Source: Acidovorax sp.
Lineage (GTDB): Bacteria; Pseudomonadota; Gammaproteobacteria; Burkholderiales; Burkholderiaceae_C
DNA length: 64,000 nt
NCBI RefSeq assembly: GCF_021287135.1
Contig: NZ_JAJTBB010000085.1
Span: 62,001-126,000 of the forward strand
Direction of reading: 5' to 3'
Under the pieces are notes generated by a model. The model searched no databases. It saw nothing but the letters and a program-made list of their open reading frames with translations, and had not been told where the DNA came from. Positions 29,034 through 37,976 of the stretch are shown here, piece by piece (position 1 is the stretch's first letter; every line of letters starts with the position of its first letter). The translations under genes and the position numbers were made by a program.

Positions 29034-29054
29034 AAATGCTTAAAATTCGCATTT
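29034..29054. promoter_or_regulatory. Fur box between the iron ABC ATPase and permease genes
   Basis: AAATGC-TTAAAATTC-GCATTT, six-base perfect arms with an AT-rich centre, is close to the proteobacterial Fur consensus. It lies 25 bp from the ATPase start and 74 bp from the chosen permease start, so one site could repress both genes when iron is plentiful. Confidence 0.75.
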
Positions 29055-29127
29055 GCATCCTGCGCGTTGCCCGGCGCCTTCGCCGGGCCGGTGTGCGCCC
29101 CGTTACTTACCGCTCAGCCCCTCTGCC

Positions 29128-30753
29128 TTGCGCCGCACGCCCTTCGCCTTTCGCACCCTTCCCCTGGTCCTGTTCGCAGGCTTTCTGGCGCTGCCCGTGC
29201 TGGCGGTGCTGGCCGCGTGGCTGCCGGTGGGGCCGGACGGCGCGCAGGCCGGCGCCATCTTGCGCGAGATGGCGGCCACCGTGCTGCCCGGCTACGTGGG
29301 CACCACGCTGTGGCTGAGCGTGCTGGTGGCGCTGGGTGCGGCCGTGGTGGGCACGGGGGCCGCCGCCACCGTCACGCTGTTCGACTTTCCGGGCCGCCGC
29401 ACGTTCGAGTGGCTGCTGCTGCTGCCGCTGGCCATGCCGGCCTACGTCACCGCGTATGCGTACACCGACTTCCTGCAGTTCAGCGGCCCGCTGCAGGTGG
29501 GCCTGCGCAACGCCTTCGGTCTGGAGGGCCGCCTGCTGCCCGAGGTGCGCAGCCTGGGCGGCGCGGTGTGGGTGTTCATCTTTTCGCTGTACCCCTATGT
29601 GTACCTGCTGGCGCGCACGGCGCTGGGCGAGCGCGCCGCGCACCTGATGGAGGCCGCCCGGCTGCTGGGCGCGCCGCTGCCGCGCCGCATCGCGGTGGTG
29701 GCGCTGCCGCTGGCGCGCCCCGCCGTGGCGGCGGGCGTGGCGCTGGTGCTCATGGAGACGCTGGCCGACTTCGGCGTGTCCGCCTATTTCGGCATTCAGA
29801 CCTTCACCACGGGCATCTACAAGGCCTGGCTGTCCATGGACAACCGCCTGGCCGCCGCCCAGCTGGCCACCATGCTGCTGGCGCTGGTGCTGCTGCTGCT
29901 GCACCTGGAGCACCGGGCCCAGCGGCGCATGCGCTTTGCCGCCGGGGGCGGCCGCGCCGGATCGGCCGAAGCGCAGCCGCAGGTGCTGCGGGGCGCGCGC
30001 CGCTGGGCGGCCTGGGGCGTGTGCACCGTGCCGGTGGTCATGGGGTTTGCCGCGCCGGTGGCGTTCATGCTGCGCCCGCTGGCGGCCGACTGGTCCGTCC
30101 TGCCCTGGGAGCGCTTTCTGGAATGGGGCTGGCACAGCGTGCGGCTGGGCGGCATCACCGCGGCCCTGGCCGTGGCAGCCGCCCTGGCGCTGGCGTTCGG
30201 GGTGCGGCGCCATCCGGACGCGGTGACGCGCGGCGTGGTGCAGCTGGCCAGCGTGGGCTATGCCGTGCCGGGCGCGGTGATTGTGGTGGGCCTGCTGCTG
30301 CCGGTGGGCTGGCTGCAGGCCGTGGCGCCGCAGTGGGGCGTGGGCGGGCTGGTCACGGCCACCGCCTTCGGCATTGTGTGGGCCTACCTGGTGCGCTTTT
30401 GCGCCGTGGCGCTGCAGTCGGTGCAAAGCGGCTATGCGCGCATTCCGCCCAGCCTGGACGATTCGGCGCGCATGCTGGGCGTGGGCAGCGCCGGGCTGCT
30501 GGCGCGCGTGCACTGGCCGCTGCTCAAGCGCTCCACCGCCGCCGCCGCGCTGCTGGTGTTTGTGGACGTGATGAAGGAGCTGCCCGCCACCATGGTGCTG
30601 CGCCCCTTCAACAGCGACACGCTGGCCGTGGTGGCCTATCAGCTCGCGCGCGACGAGCGCCTGGGCGAAGCGGCGCTGCCCTCGCTGGCGCTGGTGGCCG
30701 TGGGGCTGGTGCCAGTGATCCTGCTCAGCCGCACGCTGCGCAGCAGGGGCTGA
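29128..30753 (+). CDS. fbpB: Ferric iron ABC transporter permease (FbpB-like, two permease domains)
   Basis: 541 aa from a TTG at 29128, which gives MRRTPFAFRTLPLVLFAGFL. A longer frame begins with TTG at 29053, but that codon lies in the Fur box and adds Arg/Pro-rich residues with no family resemblance. About twelve hydrophobic segments form two fused permease units. EAA loops: EAARLLGAPLPRRIAVVALP in the first half and DSARMLGVGSAGLLARVHWP in the second. The C-terminal VDVMKELPATMVLRPFNSDT is typical of iron(III) permeases. Pairs with the divergent ATPase. Confidence 0.85.
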   Translation: MRRTPFAFRTLPLVLFAGFLALPVLAVLAAWLPVGPDGAQAGAILREMAATVLPGYVGTTLWLSVLVALGAAVVGTGAAATVTLFDFPGRRTFEWLLLLPLAMPAYVTAYAYTDFLQFSGPLQVGLRNAFGLEGRLLPEVRSLGGAVWVFIFSLYPYVYLLARTALGERAAHLMEAARLLGAPLPRRIAVVALPLARPAVAAGVALVLMETLADFGVSAYFGIQTFTTGIYKAWLSMDNRLAAAQLATMLLALVLLLLHLEHRAQRRMRFAAGGGRAGSAEAQPQVLRGARRWAAWGVCTVPVVMGFAAPVAFMLRPLAADWSVLPWERFLEWGWHSVRLGGITAALAVAAALALAFGVRRHPDAVTRGVVQLASVGYAVPGAVIVVGLLLPVGWLQAVAPQWGVGGLVTATAFGIVWAYLVRFCAVALQSVQSGYARIPPSLDDSARMLGVGSAGLLARVHWPLLKRSTAAAALLVFVDVMKELPATMVLRPFNSDTLAVVAYQLARDERLGEAALPSLALVAVGLVPVILLSRTLRSRG

Positions 30754-30796
30754 GGAGGGGCCTGCTGCGCCAGGCAAAACCTCGCAACAGCACCCG

Positions 30797-32377
30797 CTAT
30801 GGCTGCGGTTCGCGCCTTGCAGCCCATCCCGAGCCGCGGTGCCCACCGACCGCTCGACTCCTGCGGAACATCCCCAGCCTGCGCCAGCCGATCACCACGC
30901 CGGTCAGGCTCAGCGCCGCGCCGCCCAGGCTCAGCCCGATGAGCACGATGTCCCACAGCGGCCGGCGCTCCAGCAGCGGCCGCCAGTCCCAGCTGTGCAG
31001 CATGGCAAACAGCCAGCGGCTGGCGCGGCGGTGCCGGTCCGTGCGGCCCAGCACGGCGCCGGTGTGGGGGTCGATGTGGACCCAGGTGGCGTGCGGGTCG
31101 TCGAACACCACGCGCAGCACGGGCAGGGGCTTGTCGGCGCCGCCCGACATGGTGTGCGGCGCGCGGTCGTAGTAGTGCAGGTCATACGCCTGCAGCGTCT
31201 CCGTGCGGGCCACCGGGTAGGGCAGCAGCCGCGCTGCCGCCTGCAGCAGCGCGCCCTCGCCCCAGGCGTAGGGCTGAGCGGTGGCCGCCTCCAGCACCTG
31301 AGGGGCGCCTGCCGGGCCGTGGGCCAGCACCAGGGTGCGGCCGGCGGTGCGCGCCCACTGCAGCTCGCGGGTGTTGGGCGAGGCCGCGGCCAGCAGGGCC
31401 TGCACCGTGGCCGGCTGCGGCGGCAGCGCCAGGGCGCCTTCGTGCATGGCCTGCAGGCGCAGCGGCGGGGCGCCGCCGTCCAGCACCTTCCAGGGGTTCA
31501 TCGACATCAGGCCGCTGAAGATCCAGGTGGTGGTGGTCAGCGCAAACAGCAGGCCCAGCACATGGTGCCAGCGCATCATGCCCCCGCGGTACGGGCTGCG
31601 CGAGCCGCTTTGGTAGCGCCCCGCAAAGCGCCAGCGCAGCACGCCCACCACCGTGCCCGCCAGCGCCGCGGCGATGCCGGCGATGGACAGCCAGTTCACC
31701 ACATCGGCCCAGTAGGCGTCGAACACGCCACCCCGCAGCGGGTACAGCCAATGCAGCCACGCCCCCGCGTAGTTCCACACGCGTTCGGTGCGGGTGGCAT
31801 CGCGCACCACTTCGCCCGTGGTGCCCGAGACATACACCACCGTGCCGTCCCGGTCGCCCAGGCGCAGCCGGTGCAGCGGCCGGTGCGGGTCGAGCGCGCG
31901 CGAGTGGGTGAAGGCGTCTTCGCCGACCACGTCCAGGTACGCCACGCCCTCGCCGCCGCCCGGCGCAAAGGCTTGGGCCGACGCGACGGCATGGGCCCGG
32001 TCCACGCGGCGCAGCACCGCGCCGGTGTTCGCGTCGATCACGGTGGCGGCGCGGCTTTTGCGTTTGCGCGGCACACCGGCTTCGTCCGGCGCGGCGGGCG
32101 TGGCCAGGTAGACGGCCCGGCCGCCGCTGGCCTGGGCCAGGCGCAGGTCTTGCAGCGGGCCTTCGAGCCCCGCGCGGGCCAGGGCCTGCGCGGGCTCCAG
32201 CCCTACGGCCGCCGGGCGCAGGGGCGGCAGGTGGGCCAGGCGCTCGGCCGGCGTGAGCTTGGGGTAGCCCACGTACATCATCACCACCCCCGAGACGAAC
32301 CACAGGGCAAAGAAGGCGCACAGCAGCACGCCCAGCCAGCGGTGGAAGAGAAAGAGCCAACGTTTGGCGTGTGGCAT
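30797..32377 (-). CDS. PepSY-domain inner membrane protein linked to siderophore receptor
   Basis: 526 aa. Start ATG 32377 gives MPHAKRWLFLFHRWLGVLLC, the usual beginning of PepSY-associated TM proteins (DUF4857/PiuB-like), although the frame is open further upstream. Hydrophobic segments near 7-35, 205-225, 255-280 and 460-490; the large periplasmic parts contain PepSY-like repeats (ATVIDANTGAVLRRVDRA and VHIDPHTGAVLGRTDRH). Such proteins accompany TonB receptors and are thought to reduce ferric siderophores in the periplasm. It follows the receptor gene by 19 bases, so the two are co-transcribed. Confidence 0.85.
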   Translation of the reverse strand: MPHAKRWLFLFHRWLGVLLCAFFALWFVSGVVMMYVGYPKLTPAERLAHLPPLRPAAVGLEPAQALARAGLEGPLQDLRLAQASGGRAVYLATPAAPDEAGVPRKRKSRAATVIDANTGAVLRRVDRAHAVASAQAFAPGGGEGVAYLDVVGEDAFTHSRALDPHRPLHRLRLGDRDGTVVYVSGTTGEVVRDATRTERVWNYAGAWLHWLYPLRGGVFDAYWADVVNWLSIAGIAAALAGTVVGVLRWRFAGRYQSGSRSPYRGGMMRWHHVLGLLFALTTTTWIFSGLMSMNPWKVLDGGAPPLRLQAMHEGALALPPQPATVQALLAAASPNTRELQWARTAGRTLVLAHGPAGAPQVLEAATAQPYAWGEGALLQAAARLLPYPVARTETLQAYDLHYYDRAPHTMSGGADKPLPVLRVVFDDPHATWVHIDPHTGAVLGRTDRHRRASRWLFAMLHSWDWRPLLERRPLWDIVLIGLSLGGAALSLTGVVIGWRRLGMFRRSRAVGGHRGSGWAARREPQP

Positions 32378-32396
32378 GGCGTGCTCCTTCGCGGCC

Positions 32397-34664
32397 TCAG
32401 AACGCCATCTGCAGCGTGATGTCCAGCGTGCGCGGCGCGCCCAGGTAGAGCTGGCCGCTGCGCGCATCGGCCGCGTAGAGGCGGTCCGTGGCGTTGCGCA
32501 GGCGCCCCGTGAGGGTGGCGCTGCGCGTGGCCTTCCAGGCCAGCCCCAGGTCGAGCAGCGTGTAGCCCGGCCGGTACTGCGTGTTGGCCGCGTCGGCATA
32601 CACCTTGCCCACATGGCGCAGGCCGGCGCTGGCCGTGAGGCTGGGCGCCAGCGCGTACGACAGCCACACGTTGGCTACCGTCTGCGGCGTGGACGTGGGC
32701 ACCTTGCCCGCCAGTGACACGCCGCCCTGCACGAAGTTCTCGTAGCGCGCGCGGGTGTGCATGAGGTTGCCTTGCACCTGCCAGCGTGCCGTGGGGCGCA
32801 GGCCCGCCGCCAGCTCCACGCCGCGCGAGGACTGCTCGCCCACCAGAATCGTCACGCCGGGGTTGTTCGGGTCTTGCGAGGCGATATTGCGCCGGCGGAT
32901 CTCGAACGCCGCCAGCGTGGCCGTGCCCTTGCCGTCCCAGAAGTCGAGCTTGCTGCCCACCTCGACCTGGCGGCCCGTGGTCAGCTCGCTGTTGTTGCGC
33001 ACATCGCCAAACGTGGCCGTGGAGAGCGAGCCCGACGGTGGGTCGGCCGCCGTGGAAAGCTGGGCGTACAGGTTGGCGCCGGGCACCACGTCCCACACCA
33101 CGCCCAGCCGGCCGGTGGTGGGCCGGTAGCCGCGGCTGAAGCCGGCCGGGTTGGCGGCCGTGACTTCGCGGCGGTTCACCAGGTCCAGATCAATGCGCTC
33201 GTGCCGCAGCGCGGTGACCAGGTTCACGCCGGGGCGCAGCGCCGTGCGGTTTTCCAGGTAGAGCGCGGTGGTGGTTACCTTGTTGTCCCGGTCGGGCCGG
33301 AAGCCCGGCGCCATGCCGGGAATGTCGAAGAAGTTCTCGGGCGTGAACTGGTACGGATCAACCGTGCTCACCGTCAGGCCCAGGCTGTTCGGAAAGCGCG
33401 TCTGCCGGTTCACGCTCACATCCAGGCCAAAGGCCCAGTCGCTGCGCCGGCCCGCCAGCGTGCCCTGGTAGGTGCCCTCCACCCGGTCGCCCACCACCGT
33501 GTGGTCGTGGCGCTGCAGCAGCACGCCGCTGCGGGCCACCGCGGTGTTGCCGGCGTTGAAGCGGTAGGTCTCCACGTTGCGATAGTCGCGCAGCGCGTCG
33601 TACACGTAGAAGGTGTTGCGCCACTGCAGCGCGTCCGAGGCGCGCCACTGCGCCACCGACCGCAGCCACTGCACGCGCTGGGCGTACAGGCCGTCGGCGC
33701 TGTTGTAGTTCTGAAAGCGCGTGCGTTCGTCCACGCGCAGCAGGCCGGCCGCCGGGTTGAGCACGGGCGTGCCCCAGTAGGGGCGGTCCACGTGCTCGTG
33801 CTGGTACTCATAGGCCAGCATGTGCGTGAGGCCGCCGCCCAGGTCGGACAGCAGCGAGGCGACCAGCTGCGTGGCCTGCGTGCGCGTGCCCACGGTCCAG
33901 CTGCCGGCGTCGCGGTGGTTCAGGTCCAGCCGCACGAAGTGCGCGTTGCCGGGCGCATCCGCCGCGCCCGCGATGCGCCGGTTCAGGCCCACGGAGGCTT
34001 CCTTCAGGTCGTAGGAGCCCAGGCGCAGGCGCGCCTCGGTGAAGTCGCTGCGCTCGGCGGTCTTGGTGATGTAGTTCAGCGAGCCGCCCACGCCGCCCGA
34101 GCCGTACAGAAAGCTCGACGCGCCGCCGATGGCCTCCACCCGGTCGTAGATCCAGCTGTCCACCGCGCGGGAGGCGATGACGTAGTGGACGGTGATGCCG
34201 TTGTAGAGCTGCGTGACCGAGCCGCCGCCAAAGCCCCGGTAGCTGGTGCCGATGGAGCCCGGCGCGTTGTGCGCGGTGACGCCAGGCACGGACTGCAGGA
34301 TCTCTTGCGTGTCCTGCGCGCCGCGTGCCTCGATGGTGGCGCGGTCCACCACGGTGACGGAGGCCGGCGTCTCGCGCGGCGTCAGGCCCAGGCGGCTGCC
34401 GGTCTCGGCCGGGGTGTCCAGGTTGAGCTTGCCGTTGGGGCTGGGCGCGGGCTCCACGACATCGACGGGGTGCAGCGTGGGGTCGCCGGCGCTGCCCGCG
34501 CTCGCTTGGGCATGGCCTGGCGGCGCCGCCACCAGGCTGGCGAAGGCAGCCAGCAGGCTGGCGTACAGGGGAGGCCGTGGAAACCGTGGCAGGGCAGAGG
34601 ATCGTGCCGGGGCGGCGCAAGCTGGCGCGGCCGCGGCAGTGCGGCAAGAAAGGACAGGGAACAT
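32397..34664 (-). CDS. TonB-dependent siderophore receptor
   Basis: 755 aa outer-membrane receptor. ATG 34664 chosen: it precedes a signal peptide (hydrophobic PPLYASLLAAFASLVAAPPG ending GHAQA near residue 50); the extra 44 residues upstream lack family features. Plug domain about 75-210 (TPASVTVVDRATIEARGAQD, LQSVPGVTAHN, YRGFGGGSVTQLYNGI), then a 22-strand barrel ending in LGAPRTLDITLQMAF with a C-terminal Phe. The DVVEP-type region near 65 may be a TonB box. Class is FhuA/FoxA/Fiu-like catecholate or hydroxamate; ligand unknown. In a unit with a DUF2946 protein upstream and PepSY protein downstream. Confidence 0.92.
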   Translation of the reverse strand: MFPVLSCRTAAAAPACAAPARSSALPRFPRPPLYASLLAAFASLVAAPPGHAQASAGSAGDPTLHPVDVVEPAPSPNGKLNLDTPAETGSRLGLTPRETPASVTVVDRATIEARGAQDTQEILQSVPGVTAHNAPGSIGTSYRGFGGGSVTQLYNGITVHYVIASRAVDSWIYDRVEAIGGASSFLYGSGGVGGSLNYITKTAERSDFTEARLRLGSYDLKEASVGLNRRIAGAADAPGNAHFVRLDLNHRDAGSWTVGTRTQATQLVASLLSDLGGGLTHMLAYEYQHEHVDRPYWGTPVLNPAAGLLRVDERTRFQNYNSADGLYAQRVQWLRSVAQWRASDALQWRNTFYVYDALRDYRNVETYRFNAGNTAVARSGVLLQRHDHTVVGDRVEGTYQGTLAGRRSDWAFGLDVSVNRQTRFPNSLGLTVSTVDPYQFTPENFFDIPGMAPGFRPDRDNKVTTTALYLENRTALRPGVNLVTALRHERIDLDLVNRREVTAANPAGFSRGYRPTTGRLGVVWDVVPGANLYAQLSTAADPPSGSLSTATFGDVRNNSELTTGRQVEVGSKLDFWDGKGTATLAAFEIRRRNIASQDPNNPGVTILVGEQSSRGVELAAGLRPTARWQVQGNLMHTRARYENFVQGGVSLAGKVPTSTPQTVANVWLSYALAPSLTASAGLRHVGKVYADAANTQYRPGYTLLDLGLAWKATRSATLTGRLRNATDRLYAADARSGQLYLGAPRTLDITLQMAF

Positions 34665-34805
34665 GATGACAACGCTCGTGAAAGCAACGGCGCCGCCGCC
34701 GTGCCCGGACGGGCCAGCGGCAGCGGCAGTGCCGCTGCAGAACCGACAAGGAAAAGAAAGCGCAGCACCCGCCCACCAGGTCCGGGTGCCGCGCAAGGCG
34801 TCAGT

Positions 34806-35165
34806 TCAAGAGCGTGCTGGCGGCCCGCGCGCGGGCAGCGGCGCGGCCGTGGCGGCCGCGATGCGGGCCGCCTCCACAGGCTGCAGCGCATGGGCCAGCG
34901 GCTGGGGTGGTGCCAGTGGCAGCGCAGGCACCGGCGGGGGCGCGCTGGCCGTGGAGCACAGCGGGCAGTCCATGCCCATGGCCCCCATTTCCACCGTGCC
35001 GTCGTCGGTTTGCACCAGCAGCTTGAAGGTGCCGGCCCCCGAGCAGATGACTTCGATGGACTGGGGGTGCACAAGCGGTGACGCGACGGCCACCCCCAAC
35101 GACGCCACGAACCACGCCAGCACCCACAGGCGCAGGGCAGAGAAGGTTCGTCGGGCGGCGGTCAT
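34806..35165 (-). CDS. DUF2946-like small exported protein with a CPLC motif
   Basis: 119 aa. N-terminal signal anchor (LRLWVLAWFVASLGVAVASP near 12-31), a short beta-rich domain with IEVICSGAGTFKLLVQ, then MGAMGMDCPLCSTASAPPP, a CxxC pair that marks DUF2946-family proteins found beside TonB receptors. The C-terminal 45 residues are Ala/Pro-rich. Function not known; a role in metal handling is only suggested by neighbours and the cysteines. 141 bases separate it from the receptor gene. Confidence 0.75.
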   Translation of the reverse strand: MTAARRTFSALRLWVLAWFVASLGVAVASPLVHPQSIEVICSGAGTFKLLVQTDDGTVEMGAMGMDCPLCSTASAPPPVPALPLAPPQPLAHALQPVEAARIAAATAAPLPARGPPARS

Positions 35166-35210
35166 GGGGCGCGATGATACTGCGCACGTCCGGGCGCGTG
35201 CACAGGGTGC

Positions 35211-35270
35211 TGCTAATTTTGTAGCTGCTCGCGCTTGTTGGACGGGCGATAGGGGCGGATTTCTTTAAAA
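35211..35270 (+). repeat. AGCGCT-type intergenic repeat, family A, copy 4 (diverged)
   Basis: TTTTGTAGCTGCTCGCGCTTG then GACGGGCGATAGGGGCGGAT. The second arm has lost the AAGCGC sequence. The surrounding gap from 35166 to 35361 holds no gene; at 35331-35370 there are three near-identical copies of CATCACGCCTG in tandem. Confidence 0.6.
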
Positions 35271-35361
35271 ATTCCGCGAGGCCGACCGTGCCCGGCATCC
35301 GAAGGGGCGCCGGGGCCCGGCCTCTGCGTCATGCCGGCATCACGCCTGCATCACGCCTGCA

Positions 35362-36801
35362 TCACGCCTGCGTGTACGCCGTCTTCACCGTGGTGTAGAA
35401 CTCGGCCGCATACCGCCCCTGTTCGCGCGGCCCGTAGCTGCTGCCCTTGCGGCCGCCAAACGGCACGTGATAGTCCACACCCGCCGTGGGCAGGTTCACC
35501 ATCACCATGCCGGCCTGCGCATGGCGCTTGAAGTGCGTGGCGTGCCGGAGGCTGGTGGTGGCGATGCCGCTGGCCAGGCCGAAGGGCGTGTCGTTGGCCA
35601 GGGCCAGGGCTTCTTCGTAGTTCTTGGCGCGCAGCACGCTGACCACGGGGCCAAAGATTTCTTCGCGGTTGATGCGCATGCCGGGCGTGGTCTCGGTGAA
35701 GAGGGCGGGGCGCAGGTAGTAGCCGGGCGCGCCATCCGCGTTTTTCTCCAGCGCTTCGCCGCCGTGGGCGAGCTGGGCGCCTTCCTGCTGGCCGATGGCG
35801 ATGTACTCCAGGTCTTGCGCCAGCTGGCGGTCGTCCACCACGGGGCCGATGTCGGTGCCGGCCTTGCGGGCGTCATCCACCTTCAGGGTCTTCATCTTTT
35901 CGACCATGGCGGCCACGAAGCGGTCGTGGATGCCTTCGGTCACGATCACGCGGCTGCTGGCGGTGCAGCGCTGGCCGGTGGAGAAGAAGCCGCTATTGAT
36001 GGCCGCGCCCACGGCCACGTTCAGGTCGGCGTCGTCCAGCACCACGAAGGGGTTCTTGCCACCCATCTCCAGCTGCACCTTGGCGCCGCGCGGCACGCAG
36101 GCGGCGGCCACGCGCTGGCCGGTGCCGACGGAGCCGGTGAAGCTCACGCCCGCGATGCGCTCATCCTCCAGCAGCACGGCGCCCACTTCGGAGCCCCGGC
36201 CCATCACCAGGTTGAACACGCCGGCGGGCAGGCCCGCGCGGTGCAGGATGTCGGCCAGCGCCCAGGCGGAGCCCGGCACCAGCTCGGCGGGCTTGAACAC
36301 CACGCAGTTGCCGTAGGCCAGGGCCGGGGCGATCTTCCATGCGGGGATGGCGATGGGGAAGTTCCACGGGGTGATGAGCCCGATCACGCCCAGCGGCTCG
36401 CGTGTGATCTCGATGCCCACGCCGGGCCGCACGGACGGGACCAGCTCGCCGCCGGGGCGCAGCGCCTCGCCCGCAAAGAACTTGAAGATGGCGGCGGCAC
36501 GGCCCACCTCGCCGATGGCTTCGGGCAGGGTCTTGCCCTCCTCGCGCGCCAGCAGGTCGCCCAGCTCGGCCTTGCGGGCAATGATTTCGTTGCCCACGGC
36601 ATCGAGGATGTCAAAGCGCTGCTGGGGCGTGGAAACGCTCCAGGCCGGGAAGGCCGCGTGCGCGGCGGCCACGGCCTCCAGCGCCTGCTCGCGGCTGGCC
36701 ACGGCGTAGTCGCCGATCACGTCGCGCGTGTCAGACGGGTTGGTGTTGCGGTAGGTGCGGACGCCTTCGGTCCAGGTGCCGCCGATCAGGTTGTGCTTCA
36801 T
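35362..36801 (-). CDS. Aldehyde dehydrogenase, probable 2-oxoglutarate semialdehyde dehydrogenase
   Basis: 479 aa NAD(P)-dependent ALDH. Catalytic C279 in STGQRCTASSR, general base E245 in LEMGGKNP, N147 in TPWNFPIA. ATG 36801 is preferred to a TTG six codons upstream. The family resembles 2,5-dioxovalerate dehydrogenases, which finish the oxidative uronate and pentose routes by forming 2-oxoglutarate; adjacency to uronate dehydrogenase and galactarate dehydratase fits that step. Co-directional with the 2-hydroxyacid dehydrogenase gene, 72 bases upstream. Substrate is inferred from family and context. Confidence 0.85.
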   Translation of the reverse strand: MKHNLIGGTWTEGVRTYRNTNPSDTRDVIGDYAVASREQALEAVAAAHAAFPAWSVSTPQQRFDILDAVGNEIIARKAELGDLLAREEGKTLPEAIGEVGRAAAIFKFFAGEALRPGGELVPSVRPGVGIEITREPLGVIGLITPWNFPIAIPAWKIAPALAYGNCVVFKPAELVPGSAWALADILHRAGLPAGVFNLVMGRGSEVGAVLLEDERIAGVSFTGSVGTGQRVAAACVPRGAKVQLEMGGKNPFVVLDDADLNVAVGAAINSGFFSTGQRCTASSRVIVTEGIHDRFVAAMVEKMKTLKVDDARKAGTDIGPVVDDRQLAQDLEYIAIGQQEGAQLAHGGEALEKNADGAPGYYLRPALFTETTPGMRINREEIFGPVVSVLRAKNYEEALALANDTPFGLASGIATTSLRHATHFKRHAQAGMVMVNLPTAGVDYHVPFGGRKGSSYGPREQGRYAAEFYTTVKTAYTQA

Positions 36802-36873
36802 CGTCAGGGTTCCGTTCAACAGACTAAAAAAGGGGAAGGGTGCATGCCGGGCCGGGCGCGGCGGTCTGCCAGC

Positions 36874-37824
36874 TCATGCAGCGCTGACCAACCCCGTGCC
36901 CGCCGCAAAGCCGGCCAGGTTGTCCAGCACGCGCTGGGCCATGGCCTGCCGGGTTTCGTGGGTGGCGCTGGCAATGTGCGGCAACAGCACCACGTTGTCC
37001 AGCCCCCGCAGGGCTTCGGGCACGTGGGGCTCGTTGGCAAACACGTCCAGGCCCGCGCCGGCGATGCGCTGGTGGATCAGGGCATCCACCAGGGCCTGCT
37101 CGTCCACCACCGATCCCCGCGCCACATTGATGAGAAAACCCTGCGGCCCCAGGGCCTGCAGCACGTCGGCGCCGATCAGGTGGTGGGTGGCGGGCCCGCC
37201 GGACGTGATCACCACCAAAAAGTCGCACCAGGCAGCCAGCGCCGCCAGCGAGGGTTCGTGCGTCCACGGAACGCCCGCCACGGGCCGCCGCGTGTGGTAG
37301 CGCACCGGCATGTCGAACCCCGAGGCCCGGCGCGCGATGGTTTGCCCGATGCGCCCCAGGCCCACCACGCCCAGGCGGGCTCCGCTGACCTTGCGCCCCA
37401 GCCCGAAGCTGTTGCCGCCAGCCCGCGCCCAGTGGCCGGCGCGCACGAAGCGGTCGGCTTCCGAGGTTCGGCGGGCCACGTCCAGCAGCAGTGCGAAGGC
37501 GGTGTCCGCCACGCAATCGTTGAGCACATCGGGCGTGTAGCCCACGGCAATGCCGCGCTGACGCGCGGCCTCCACCGGGAGCTTGTCCAACCCCACGCCG
37601 AAGCTTGAGATGACCTGCACGGCCGGCAGGGCGGCAAGCTGCGCCGCGCTCAGGCCGACGGCGGCGCTGGTGACCACTGCGTCGAAACGGGCGCCCTGCT
37701 CGGCCAGGAAGGCGGCGGCATCGGGAGCGTCGCTCAGCCGCTGCACGGCATAGCGCTCGCGCAGGGCCTGTTCCAGGCTGGGAAGCAACTTGCCGACTTG
37801 CAGAAGGTGGTGGATGGAAGGCAT
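36874..37824 (-). CDS. D-isomer 2-hydroxyacid dehydrogenase
   Basis: 316 aa NAD(P)H oxidoreductase. Nucleotide fold VGLGRIG at 154-160, HTRRPVAG following strand, catalytic Arg in NVARGSVVDEQ and His in LLPHIASATHET. Most similar in motif to glyoxylate/hydroxypyruvate reductases. In this cluster it might reduce tartronate semialdehyde, hydroxypyruvate or another 2-keto acid released from sugar acids, but no step of the oxidative route to 2-oxoglutarate needs it, so its role is open. First gene of a two-gene unit with the ALDH; a GntR-type operator lies 70 bp upstream. Confidence 0.85.
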   Translation of the reverse strand: MPSIHHLLQVGKLLPSLEQALRERYAVQRLSDAPDAAAFLAEQGARFDAVVTSAAVGLSAAQLAALPAVQVISSFGVGLDKLPVEAARQRGIAVGYTPDVLNDCVADTAFALLLDVARRTSEADRFVRAGHWARAGGNSFGLGRKVSGARLGVVGLGRIGQTIARRASGFDMPVRYHTRRPVAGVPWTHEPSLAALAAWCDFLVVITSGGPATHHLIGADVLQALGPQGFLINVARGSVVDEQALVDALIHQRIAGAGLDVFANEPHVPEALRGLDNVVLLPHIASATHETRQAMAQRVLDNLAGFAAGTGLVSAA

Positions 37825-37893
37825 GCGAGGGAGGCAGGGGGGAAGAGGGCAGGGCCAGGGGCCTTGCGGCGCCCGGCCTGCAATGGTATCAAC

Positions 37894-37915
37894 TGTTGTA
37901 TGTCATCGTACAACA
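37894..37915. promoter_or_regulatory. Operator candidate for the GntR/FCD regulator, site 1
   Basis: TGTTGTA-N8-TACAACA, perfect seven-base arms, between the regulator gene's end and the 2-hydroxyacid dehydrogenase start. Shares the GTTGTA/TACAAC half-site with the palindrome at 38764, on the other side of the regulator gene. Probably controls the 2-hydroxyacid dehydrogenase-ALDH unit. Confidence 0.65.
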
Positions 37916-37976
37916 AAACGGCGACTGGGCCCAGCGTACCCCCGCCAGCGGGGGAGGCGCACCGGCCGATGCGCTG

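Noticed and set aside
29053-29127. Upstream TTG start for the iron permease.
   Set aside because: The codon lies within the Fur palindrome and the added residues are Arg/Pro-rich with no permease similarity.
27969-31172. Plus-strand frame of over 1000 codons across fbpC, the Fur region and fbpB.
   Set aside because: Runs antisense through fbpC and out of frame through fbpB, and both of those have clear motifs.
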